64,000 nt of DNA from Paenarthrobacter sp. (GTDB lineage Bacteria; Actinomycetota; Actinomycetes; Actinomycetales; Micrococcaceae): the NCBI GenBank assembly GCA_031179305.1, contig JAPSHX010000001.1:124001-188000 (forward strand). The letters are read 5' to 3'. The translations under genes and the position numbers were made by a program. Shown here in pieces: positions 46,816 through 54,683 of this stretch (position 1 is the stretch's first letter; the number at the start of each line of letters is the position of its first letter). The notes beneath the pieces were generated by a model. It was given only the letters and a program-made list of their open reading frames with translations. It was not told the DNA's origin and did no database searches.

Positions 46816-48062
46816 CGCAGGACCCCCAACTTCTCAAGGCGCTCAATAGTCTCCTCATCGAAACCGTTCTCCAAGAGGACTTCCATGTTGTGCTCGCCGA
46901 GGCGCGGTGCCGCACGGCGGATCGTCGGAGGGGTGGCCGAAAGCCGGATAGGCGCGTTCAACATGCGGACGGTACCTACAGCGGGGTGTTCCGCCTCAAC
47001 GATCATGCCGTTGGCCTCGGTCTGGGCGTCGGCCAGAGCCTGCTCAAGGGTGTGAACCGGAGCGTTGAGCAGCCCTTGCTCTTCAAGTTCGTGAGTCCAG
47101 TACTCCGTGGAGTTTGTGGCGATGTGCTCCCGGAAGATCGCCTGCAAAGCCGGCTTGTTCTTGAACTGTTGCTCCAGGTTGGAGAACTCGGGCCGTTGGG
47201 TGAGGTCTTCATCCAGGCCCAAGGCTTTGGAAATGCGGGCCAGGGGGTCCGGGGTGAAGCCACCCACCATGCACACGGCGCCGTCGGTGGTCTCGAACAC
47301 ACCGCTCAGCGGCATGGCACCCCAGTTGACCTCGTAACCGCGGTTGAGCTGCATGCAGGCCTCCTGCATCTGCAGGTGCAGCATGGAGTCGTACATGGTC
47401 ACCTCCACCTTTTGGCCGGTGCCCGAGGTTTCACGCGTGCGCAATGCCAGCAGGATGCCCTGCATGAGGTGCATGCCGGTGATGTAGTCGCACAACGTGG
47501 TGGGGTAGATGGAGGGCTTGGTGTCCTCGGATTCCCGCCGCCACATCACACCGGAGTAGGCCTGGGCGATCGCGTCCTGCCCGCCCTTGTGGGAGTAGGG
47601 ACCGTCCGGACCGAAGCCGGTGCCGGAGGCCCAGATGATCCCTGGGTTTTTGGCTTTGAGGTCCTCGTAGCCGAAGCCCATGCGTTCCATGACGCCGGAG
47701 CGGAAGTTGCTGACCACCACGTCCGCGTCGGCCATCAGCCGGTGCAGCACCTCGCGGCCCTCGTCGCTGCGCGTGTCCACGGAGACGCTGCGTTTGTTCC
47801 GGTTGATGGATAGGAAGATCGGATTGTCCTGGCCATCCTGGTCCGGGAAGGAATTGCGCGATATGTCACCGGCGCCGGGGCGTTCAACCTTGATGATGTC
47901 CGCGCCGTAGTCGCCCAGCAGTTGCGTGCAGGACGGGCCCATGAACACCTGGGTGAAGTCCACGATCTTGATGCCGTCCAAGGGGAGCGGGGTTGCTGCC
48001 GGGGCCGCGTTGGTGCGTGCCGCCGTCGTGCCTTCTGCCTGTTCCAAAATCACAGTGCTCAT
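46812..48062 (-). CDS. Type III (CaiB/BaiF) CoA-transferase
   Basis: 416 residues. The catalytic Asp, which forms an acyl-aspartyl anhydride, lies near 162 in GGQDAIAQAYSGVM. LPLDGIKIVDFTQVFMGPSC, LGDYGADIIKVERPGAGD and FLSINRNKRSVSVD are family hallmarks. It activates a carboxylic acid as its CoA thioester, which fits the next gene. It overlaps the FAD oxidoreductase gene by ATGA. Confidence 0.92.
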   Translation of the reverse strand: MSTVILEQAEGTTAARTNAAPAATPLPLDGIKIVDFTQVFMGPSCTQLLGDYGADIIKVERPGAGDISRNSFPDQDGQDNPIFLSINRNKRSVSVDTRSDEGREVLHRLMADADVVVSNFRSGVMERMGFGYEDLKAKNPGIIWASGTGFGPDGPYSHKGGQDAIAQAYSGVMWRRESEDTKPSIYPTTLCDYITGMHLMQGILLALRTRETSGTGQKVEVTMYDSMLHLQMQEACMQLNRGYEVNWGAMPLSGVFETTDGAVCMVGGFTPDPLARISKALGLDEDLTQRPEFSNLEQQFKNKPALQAIFREHIATNSTEYWTHELEEQGLLNAPVHTLEQALADAQTEANGMIVEAEHPAVGTVRMLNAPIRLSATPPTIRRAAPRLGEHNMEVLLENGFDEETIERLEKLGVLR

Positions 48063-49423
48063 GCCGGCACCGCTGCGGATTCGTCGACAGTAGCGTTCGA
48101 CGACGGGATGTCGCCCGGGTCTGCCCCGTGGCGGCGCATACCCTGCTGGATGTCCAGTGCGGAGACGTCGCGGACCAAGAGGTTGTTCTCGACGGCGAGG
48201 GCTGCGGCAACGCCGACGGCTTGGCCCATTGCCATGCAGGGCGGGATCTCGCGGGACATCTTCTGCGCTTCCGGTGTGGCGGAGTAGTGCCGGCCGGCCA
48301 CCAGGAGCTGGTCCACTTCTTTGGGCAGCAACGAGCGGTACGGGTAGTAGTAATCGCGGCCCCGGGCAACGGTGTCAGTGAAGTGGCGGCGTTGGGTGAC
48401 GTCGTCCTTGGTCATGACGTACTCACCTTCCAGGAGCCGGGTCTGGCGGACGCCCATCTGCGAAGCGACGTCCAGCATGTAGCAGTTTTCGAAGCCAGGG
48501 AGGTTGGCGCGGACGTAGTCCACGGCCTCCGAGATGCGGTCCCTCGCGGCAAATTCCGCGGCAGTCATGTCTGCGGGGTCCACGCCGTCGAAGCCCGACA
48601 TGTGCGGGGCGTTGCACCAGACCACGCCGTCGATGGGTGTTTTGAGCCACCACAGTTCCCAGGCGCCGCCAAGAAGCCGCTTGATCTTGCGGTTGATGGC
48701 GCGGGCTTCCTTCGGGTTGGCCTGTTCGAAGGCTTCTGCGGCATTGGTGTCCACGTTGCCGAGGCGGAAAACGAGTGTGGTGAGGTAGTTGTCCTTGGCG
48801 TAGCTGGCGCCGGCACGGGAAGCGACGTCGATGTCGCCGGTTGTGTCAATCACGACGTCGGCCATGAAGGCCTGCGGGCCCAGTTTCGTTTCGCAGATGA
48901 CACCCTTGATGACGCCGTTGTCCACGATGGGGCGGGAGAACCAGGAGTGCAGGCGAAGATCCACGCCGGCCTCACGGACGAGGTCGTTGGAGACGCGCTT
49001 CCAGCCATCGGGATCGAAGGCGGCTGCGTAGCAGATGGGCTTGGGATTGGTGTGGGAGTGGAAGTCGAAAGTTCCGAAGCGGCCCCACTTGTTCCAGAGT
49101 TCCTCGGAGGTTTTGCGGTCATCAGCTGGCGGGACCACTGCCAGGCCGAGTTTCTGGAGGCGCTCCACGTATTCGGAGACGATGCCCGTGACGGTGATTT
49201 CCTGGCCGTTGATCATGTCGTCCAACACCAAGACCATGCCGCCGGAGGCCAGACCGCCCAGGGATGAGTAGCGCTCAAGCAGCGTGACCTTGGCGCCGGA
49301 GCGGGCCGCGGTAACCGCAGCGGCCACACCTGCGGGGCCACCGCCAACCACCAGGACGTCGGAACGTGAGATGACCGGGGCGGTGAGGTTCGCCGTCGTA
49401 GTGCTGAGTTCAAGCGAGTTCAT
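48059..49423 (-). CDS. FAD-dependent oxidoreductase
   Basis: 454 residues. The N-terminal Rossmann motif DVLVVGGGPAGVAAAVTAA near 22-40, followed by VTLLERYSSLGG, binds FAD. VVIDTTGDIDVASRAGA is the second dinucleotide motif of the FAD_oxidored family. No signal peptide or covalent-flavin motif is apparent. It probably oxidises the pathway substrate before CoA transfer; the electron acceptor is unknown. AAGGA precedes the ATG. Confidence 0.85.
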   Translation of the reverse strand: MNSLELSTTTANLTAPVISRSDVLVVGGGPAGVAAAVTAARSGAKVTLLERYSSLGGLASGGMVLVLDDMINGQEITVTGIVSEYVERLQKLGLAVVPPADDRKTSEELWNKWGRFGTFDFHSHTNPKPICYAAAFDPDGWKRVSNDLVREAGVDLRLHSWFSRPIVDNGVIKGVICETKLGPQAFMADVVIDTTGDIDVASRAGASYAKDNYLTTLVFRLGNVDTNAAEAFEQANPKEARAINRKIKRLLGGAWELWWLKTPIDGVVWCNAPHMSGFDGVDPADMTAAEFAARDRISEAVDYVRANLPGFENCYMLDVASQMGVRQTRLLEGEYVMTKDDVTQRRHFTDTVARGRDYYYPYRSLLPKEVDQLLVAGRHYSATPEAQKMSREIPPCMAMGQAVGVAAALAVENNLLVRDVSALDIQQGMRRHGADPGDIPSSNATVDESAAVPA

Positions 49424-49432
49424 GGTGAGTCC

Positions 49433-50764
49433 TTACTTTCCGACGAAGATGCCGTTGGAACGGCGGGCCGCGAGGTAGAAAACGATGCTGAGGATGGAGA
49501 GGATGGCCACGTAGACCGGGAATACCCAGGTGAGGTTCAGTGATTGGAACCAGACCAGGAGATAGGAGGCTGTACCGCCGAAGAGCGCCACGCCGATGCC
49601 GTAACCCAGGGCTACACCTGTGCCTCGGATGTTCTTGGGCATCAGGGACGAGCTGACCACGTTGTAGAGGGTCATGTTCAGTACCAGGACGATCGAGCCA
49701 CCCAGGAGGACGGCTGCGAAGCCACCGATGCCCGGCTGGACGTACATCAGCATGAGGAACACGGACGGGATGGCGAGGATGCGGGTGACCAGGAACCACT
49801 TGGACATGGCCTTGCCGTCGGCCAGCTTGCCGATGATCCAGCTGCCTATTACCAGGATGACGCCCAAGACGGTGGTGAGGGCGAAGACCGCGGTGGGATC
49901 CTCTTTGAACCCGCTGCGTGCTGCGCTGGGGAGGCCCACGTTCCAAGCGTAGTTATAGGCCTGTGCTGCACCCACCACGAAGATGATGGCCAGGACCGAG
50001 AGCCAGTGCTTACGGACCCCGGACCACACTGCCCGGGGAGTATTGGTGGCCATTTCCTCGGCCTTGAGGGTTTCAGGCAAGGACCGACGAAGGTAGAGCA
50101 CCACGAAACCGAACAGTGCGCCGATGATGAAGGGTACGCGCCAGCCCCATTCGGCCATTGCTGCACCGCCAAGGACCAGGCTGCACAGGAAGCTGATGAG
50201 CGAGGCGAGAAGGATGCCGATGTTCACGTAGAAGGACATGATGCCTGCCACGTAGCCCTCGCGGCCTTCGGGAGCGAGTTCCACTGCGTGCGAGGTGGAC
50301 AGCGGGGCTTCGATGCCGGTGGAGATACCTTGCAGGATGCGGCACACCACCAGGATGATGCCTGCTGCGGGACCGATCGTTTCATAGCTCGGCGTGACGG
50401 CGATGATCAGGGTTGTGCCAGCCATCAACATGATGGATAGCAGCATCACGCGGCGTCGACCGATCCGGTCTGCCAGTGTTCCGAGGAGGATGCCGCCCAA
50501 GGGACGGAAGGCGAATCCGACGGCGAACACGGCCAAGGCGTTTAGCGTCGCGGAGAGCGGATCGGTGTTGGGGAAGAAGTTAGGGCCGATGAAAGCGGAG
50601 AGGAGGCCGAAGACCATCCAGTCGTACCATTCCAGGGCGTTGCCCAGGCCCAGTCCGAGCAAGCCTTTACGGACTTCGGGGGTGAATTTGTTGTTCTTGT
50701 GGGGGAATGGGTGGCTGGTATCTGGTGACGGGACTACGTTGTCCGTCGTTGTGGTGTGGAGCAT
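49433..50764 (-). CDS. MHS-family MFS transporter
   Basis: 443 residues with 12 hydrophobic helices. GLGNALEWYDWMVFGLLSAFIGPNFFP is the first-helix signature of metabolite:H+ symporters (KgtP, ShiA, CitA relatives). GTLADRIGRRRVMLLSI is MFS motif A. Members import carboxylates, betaines or shikimate. AAGGA eight nt upstream supports ATG 50764. First gene of the catabolic operon; 9 nt before the FAD oxidoreductase. Confidence 0.9.
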   Translation of the reverse strand: MLHTTTTDNVVPSPDTSHPFPHKNNKFTPEVRKGLLGLGLGNALEWYDWMVFGLLSAFIGPNFFPNTDPLSATLNALAVFAVGFAFRPLGGILLGTLADRIGRRRVMLLSIMLMAGTTLIIAVTPSYETIGPAAGIILVVCRILQGISTGIEAPLSTSHAVELAPEGREGYVAGIMSFYVNIGILLASLISFLCSLVLGGAAMAEWGWRVPFIIGALFGFVVLYLRRSLPETLKAEEMATNTPRAVWSGVRKHWLSVLAIIFVVGAAQAYNYAWNVGLPSAARSGFKEDPTAVFALTTVLGVILVIGSWIIGKLADGKAMSKWFLVTRILAIPSVFLMLMYVQPGIGGFAAVLLGGSIVLVLNMTLYNVVSSSLMPKNIRGTGVALGYGIGVALFGGTASYLLVWFQSLNLTWVFPVYVAILSILSIVFYLAARRSNGIFVGK

Positions 50765-50928
50765 GGAAGTGTCCTTACGCTGACGCCCCGGAGGGCGTGG
50801 GAGGGTATGACGCAGGAACGCCTGTTGGAGGAGGCGTTTGATGCGAAAGTGGCAAGGATTGTCAGCGGCCACGGTTTCGTGTCCGGACAGTTAAGGGAAA
50901 ACGCTGGCGCCGTATGGGGGCGGCAGGG
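50765..50928 (-). promoter_or_regulatory. Upstream region of the catabolic operon
   Basis: 164 bp between the XRE-cupin gene and the MHS gene, same strand. It should contain the operon promoter unless the two are cotranscribed. I see no copy of the GTGAAGATNTTTA element found before the regulator. Confidence 0.35.
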
Positions 50929-51528
50929 TTACCACGCGTGTGGTGCGTTGACCCAGATGGCTACGCATACCTCTTCGTAGCTGTTCTTGTACCAGTGGGG
51001 GATCTCTGAGGAGTAGGTGATGGAGTCGCCCTCTTCAAGGCTGTAGCAGACGCCGTCCAAATAGACGTCCTTACGGCCGGAGATGATGTAGCAGAACTCT
51101 TCACCACTGTGGGTAAATGGGGTATCGCTGGTGTCATGCCCTGGGGGCGTGCTGATCCATTGGGCTTCGATGCTTCCATCGCGGTTCGGGGTGAGCAGCT
51201 CGTGCACTGCTTCCCCTACGGACTCGCGGGTGACGTTCTTGAGGTTGCGCCGATCGGATCTGCGGACCACGGGGGACTTTGATTCGTCCTGCCCGATGAA
51301 GAACCTCCCTACGGGGATGTCCAGGCCGTGGGCCAGCTGGGCCAACGTGGTGAAGGAAGGGTTGGCCATGCCGCGTTCGATTTGGCTGACGATCGCTTGG
51401 CTGAGGCCGGTGACGTCCGAGAGTTGAGCGAGGGTCATTCCCTTTGCCTTGCGCATGGTGCGCACCTTGTTTCCCACGGTCGCCAGCAGTTCGCTGGTGG
51501 CCGGGGGAGCAGGAGTCTCGGTAGTCAT
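50929..51528 (-). CDS. XRE-family regulator with cupin domain
   Basis: 199 residues. HTH at ~16-72 (VRTMRKAKGMTLAQLSDVTGLS, IVSQIERGMANPSFTTLAQLA) and a cupin at ~110-190 (EEFCYIISGRKDVYLDG, EGDSITYSSEIPHWYKN). GAAGGA precedes the ATG. It lies upstream of the catabolic operon on the same strand and probably controls it in response to the substrate. Two near-identical 13-mers in its own upstream region suggest autoregulation. Confidence 0.87.
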   Translation of the reverse strand: MTTETPAPPATSELLATVGNKVRTMRKAKGMTLAQLSDVTGLSQAIVSQIERGMANPSFTTLAQLAHGLDIPVGRFFIGQDESKSPVVRRSDRRNLKNVTRESVGEAVHELLTPNRDGSIEAQWISTPPGHDTSDTPFTHSGEEFCYIISGRKDVYLDGVCYSLEEGDSITYSSEIPHWYKNSYEEVCVAIWVNAPHAW

Positions 51529-51568
51529 TGCCGCATCCTTCGTTGGTGAGCTAACTCACACAACTATA

Positions 51569-51621
51569 GTGAAGATCTTTAGCGAGTCAATGGTTTCTCT
51601 TCAATAAGGTGAAGATGTTTA
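51569..51621 (-). promoter_or_regulatory. Paired direct repeats before the XRE-cupin gene
   Basis: GTGAAGATCTTTA (51569-51581) and GTGAAGATGTTTA (51609-51621) match at 12 of 13 bases and are spaced 40 bp apart, close to four helical turns. The second overlaps the stop of the Hpt gene. Likely operators. Confidence 0.5.
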
Positions 51622-51999
51622 CGGAATCGTGGTTTCCAACTCACGGATCGTCGCCGAGACGAAGTGCTCGATTTCGTTGACCTGCGGGCGAATCTCGTCC
51701 AAGTGGGCTGCGTTGGGCAGGAGCCTGATGCTGATTTCCAATTCCGTGGCCAATCGATTCATGCAGATGGCACCCACCATATGGCTGGAGGTCTTCAGGC
51801 TAAGGACCGCATCCATGGCGTCTTCGATGTCGAGCTTTTCCAAGGCATGATGAAGCCGATCCACCCGCCATGGCAGAAGCTCTACGTAGTTGCGCACGAA
51901 GGTACTGATGATGGCTGGGTCGCCGCCAAGCTCAGCTTGGAGTTCGGTGAGGACGGTGCGATCCACCAGGGCCTCGGTGCACTCGTCATACTCAGACAC
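51619..51999 (-). CDS. Hpt-like protein lacking the phospho-acceptor histidine
   Basis: About 126 residues. A four-helix Hpt-type core is recognisable in VLTELQAELGGDPAIISTFVRNYVELLPWRVDRLHHAL and SLKTSSHMVGAICMNRLATELE. In the canonical AHxLKGSS motif the histidine is replaced: the protein reads VLSLKTSS. It therefore cannot accept a phosphate in the usual way and may only bind a receiver domain. GTG 51999 with GGGAGGGG close upstream is preferred over GTG 52032. Confidence 0.7.
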   Translation of the reverse strand: MSEYDECTEALVDRTVLTELQAELGGDPAIISTFVRNYVELLPWRVDRLHHALEKLDIEDAMDAVLSLKTSSHMVGAICMNRLATELEISIRLLPNAAHLDEIRPQVNEIEHFVSATIRELETTIP

Positions 52000-52050
52000 C
52001 AAACCCCTCCCGCCTCCAAACAATAGATTCACGATTCAACAGTAGGACCC

Positions 52051-52095
52051 GTGGAACTTCCACAGCGCCATATAGCCAAAGATTGATCCAATCTT
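52051..52095. promoter_or_regulatory. Two palindromes in a divergent intergenic region
   Basis: GTGGAA-C-TTCCAC (52051-52063) and AAGATTG-ATC-CAATCTT (52079-52095) are both perfect. They lie between the Hpt-like gene and a small membrane protein gene and are candidate operators. Confidence 0.45.
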
Positions 52096-52189
52096 GAGCG
52101 GACTCAGAGCCACTCTTGATCTCGTCCCCACAAAGTAGGGAAAGGCAGATCTGGGCGTTCCAGGCTGAATCAGGGGAAGGGGAAACAAC

Positions 52190-52378
52190 ATGGAAAGTGG
52201 CGCTCGTCCGTCACCAGGCCTCATGCTCCTCATCGTGGTTTGCATGACCGTCCTGCTGGCCATCGGCGGGTCGGCCGCCTTCGCACTGTGGCAGCAGAGC
52301 TCCCAAGCCTCTGTCACGGATCGATCAGTGGAGTCCGCGCCGACCAGCACCACCGTGCCCACCACAACTGCGCGTTAG
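52190..52378 (+). CDS. Small single-pass membrane protein
   Basis: 62 residues: short N-terminus, one hydrophobic helix (LMLLIVVCMTVLLAIGG) and a Ser/Thr-rich tail. AAGGGG lies about 8 nt before ATG 52190. It overlaps the vsr stop region by 4 nt in convergent orientation. Function unknown. Confidence 0.5.
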   Translation: MESGARPSPGLMLLIVVCMTVLLAIGGSAAFALWQQSSQASVTDRSVESAPTSTTVPTTTAR

Positions 52379-52815
52379 CCCACCGAGGATTCCAGAAAAT
52401 CCGTAAGCCGGTCCTCGAGCATGGACCTGTCCTTCAGCTGGCATTCCCACACAGTGAGCACCTCCCAGCCGGCAGCCTTCAACTGTTCCCGTTGCAGCGC
52501 GTCCCTTTCACGGGTTCGTGTTCTCTTTGCTTCCCAGAATTCCGCGTTCGCCGCCGGAGCGTGCTGTCCTGCTTTGCAATCGTGGAAATGCCAGAAACAG
52601 CCATTGACGAAAATGACCTTGCGCCTGCCCGCGAACACAAGGTCCGGACGGCCCGGTAGTTTCGCCGTTCCCGCTTGGCCGTGCAGCCGGTACCGGTAGC
52701 CTTTCGCATGCAGGAGTTTGCGGACCAGCAACTCAGGTTTCGTGTTCTTCCCACGGATTTTGGACATGTTGCGGCTGCGCTGCTCCCGCGTCAAAAGGTC
52801 CCGGCTCCCGCCCAT
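52375..52815 (-). CDS. vsr: Very short patch repair endonuclease Vsr
   Basis: 146 residues, complete Vsr family: MSKIRGKNTKPELLVRKLLH, the catalytic Asp in LPGRPDLVF and the conserved VNGCFWHFHDC with metal/active-site histidines. Vsr nicks DNA next to T:G mismatches that arise when 5-methylcytosine deaminates. No cytosine methyltransferase is in the window, and the gene sits 9 nt after the P450 that ends the biotin operon, so it is probably cotranscribed with it. Confidence 0.92.
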   Translation of the reverse strand: MGGSRDLLTREQRSRNMSKIRGKNTKPELLVRKLLHAKGYRYRLHGQAGTAKLPGRPDLVFAGRRKVIFVNGCFWHFHDCKAGQHAPAANAEFWEAKRTRTRERDALQREQLKAAGWEVLTVWECQLKDRSMLEDRLTDFLESSVG

Positions 52816-52824
52816 GTATCAAGC

Positions 52825-54003
52825 CTACCCAGGCTCTACCACCACTGTTCGGGGCGCTTGGAAGGACAGCAACCGGATCCAGTCCGGGTTTGAGTCCTGC
52901 AGCCGGACCCCCGTAAGAGCCGCTGCTGTTTCATGAACGACGACGACGGCCTCCAGCTCTGCGAGTTTGGCGCCGAGGCAGCGGTGAATTCCGGAGCCAA
53001 ACGCCAAGCCGTAGGGTGTCGGTCCCGGGCGGCCGGTCCCGGAATGGTCAGCGTCTGCCGCATCGGTGTCTACATTTTCGGACCAGGGGAATCCGTGGTT
53101 GCCGGTCAATTCCAGCAGGATCTCTTCACCGGCCGCGATGGCTCGTCCGTCCAAATAGGTGTCCTGCTCTGCCACCCGCCGCCATGTGGGAACGGATGAC
53201 TCGGTTGCCAGGACGTGCCGAACCAGGTCACGCGCCTTCGGGCCGCTTGCTGCCTCGCTCCACGAGATTCCACGGGAGCCCTCGGCCAACCGGAACAGCG
53301 TAGTGCTGATCAGTTGAGTAGTGGTCTCTTGCCCGGCGATCAGGAGGAAGTAGCCCAGGGAACAGATCTCTGGTGTGCTTAGCCCGTGGCGGGCCAGCGC
53401 GTTGAAGAGGTTGGGGTCCGGCGACGCCACGAACTCCAAAACCAGTTCCCTCAACCAGCGGTAGAAGTCGGCGGCGCTGTGTGCCAATTCGAGTTGCCGG
53501 TCAGCATCCGGCCAACCCCAGAACAGCTCCAGGGAGTCAAGGCTCCAGGCCTTCAACGCCGGCAGGTCCCTGACGGGCAGCCCCAACATTTCCAACATGA
53601 TGACCGCCGGGGGATCTGCGGCGACGGCCTGCACCAAGTCGACGCTGCCCTCCGAGGCCAGGCGCTGCGCGGCACGGGCTGCCGATTCCCGGGCAAGGCC
53701 CCGAATACGTGGCTCCATGGCCGCCACTTTCGCCGGCGTGAAGAATCCCGCCACCACTTTTCGAATCCCGGTATGGGTCCCGGTGTCGTTGCTCGCCAGG
53801 ACCGGCGGCAATGCGAATCTGGCCTTCTGCAGTATTCGCAGGGCCTGTCCGCTCAACGGAGTTACCGCGAGCAGGGCATTTGCCGGACTGAAGTCCTGGG
53901 GCCGGTGCAGCACTTCCCTCACAGTGTCGGGGTTCCGCAACACCCGGTAAGGACAGCCGCCGGTACCGGAAAGCCCCGCTTCGGCAGACGCCGCCGCGCT
54001 CAT
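52825..54003 (-). CDS. Cytochrome P450 of the biotin operon, without ExxR motif
   Basis: 392 residues. Heme motif FGSGIHRCLGAKLAE with Cys near 342 and I-helix LLIAGQETTTQ near 220 are canonical. THTGIRKVVAGFFTP is the C-helix. In the K helix the nearly invariant ExxR is missing: DLVRHVLATESSVPTWRR reads HVLA where ExxR should be. It overlaps bioD by ATGA. By analogy with Bacillus BioI, which makes pimeloyl-ACP from fatty acyl-ACP, it may supply the biotin precursor; that is inference. Confidence 0.88.
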   Translation of the reverse strand: MSAAASAEAGLSGTGGCPYRVLRNPDTVREVLHRPQDFSPANALLAVTPLSGQALRILQKARFALPPVLASNDTGTHTGIRKVVAGFFTPAKVAAMEPRIRGLARESAARAAQRLASEGSVDLVQAVAADPPAVIMLEMLGLPVRDLPALKAWSLDSLELFWGWPDADRQLELAHSAADFYRWLRELVLEFVASPDPNLFNALARHGLSTPEICSLGYFLLIAGQETTTQLISTTLFRLAEGSRGISWSEAASGPKARDLVRHVLATESSVPTWRRVAEQDTYLDGRAIAAGEEILLELTGNHGFPWSENVDTDAADADHSGTGRPGPTPYGLAFGSGIHRCLGAKLAELEAVVVVHETAAALTGVRLQDSNPDWIRLLSFQAPRTVVVEPG

Positions 54004-54683
54004 GCCGGCAACCCTTCAAGCCAATCTCCTGCATGAGAGCGGAAATCGGCAGGATCCAGTCCGGAGGCACCGGCAGGAACCGCACCCAGAAACGGAACAG
54101 GCCAATTCCTCAGAGTCGCCCGGTTGCTGAGCTCCACCGCACCTGGCCTTGCCGGCCAGCTCCCGAGGACCACCCCCACCACCGGCAGGGCGCGGGCGTC
54201 CAACGCCTCCAGCGTCAGCGCCGTATGGTTCAACGTGCCCAGCGCCGGCCGTACCACCACGGCAAATCCAGCCATGTCTCCAAGGTTCGTCCCGAGATCA
54301 GCCAGCGTCCCGCCGTCGTGGTCCAACTCCACCAGCAACCCTCCGGCGCCTTCCACCAACACGTGGTTGTGGCGGGCGGTCAGCTCACGAATCCTGCCGG
54401 CATGAGTGGCGAGCGACGGCAACGTGACCTCGTCCAGTGCCGCGGCAGGGACGGGTGCCATGGGTTCTTCGAGAACGACGCCGGCTTCCGACGTGATCGG
54501 ATCGGCTAGCCGAGCCACCTCGGCGCAGTCAGAATCACCCAACGCATTTCCGCTCTGGCACGGCTTGTAAACGGCAACCGTCCGGCCGCGTGCATGGAGT
54601 GCGGCCGCGATGGCAGCCGACGTGATGGTCTTTCCGACGCTGGTGTCCGTACCCGTGACCAGGATGACAGGAGGCAGTTTCAT
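54000..54683 (-). CDS. bioD: Dethiobiotin synthetase
   Basis: 227 residues. VTGTDTSVGKTITSAAIA is the BioD P-loop, YKPCQSG follows, and VEGAGGLLVELD is a second family motif. It closes the ureido ring of dethiobiotin from DAPA, CO2 and ATP. ATG 54683 overlaps bioF by ATGA and has GGAGAG upstream. Confidence 0.95.
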   Translation of the reverse strand: MKLPPVILVTGTDTSVGKTITSAAIAAALHARGRTVAVYKPCQSGNALGDSDCAEVARLADPITSEAGVVLEEPMAPVPAAALDEVTLPSLATHAGRIRELTARHNHVLVEGAGGLLVELDHDGGTLADLGTNLGDMAGFAVVVRPALGTLNHTALTLEALDARALPVVGVVLGSWPARPGAVELSNRATLRNWPVPFLGAVPAGASGLDPADFRSHAGDWLEGLPA

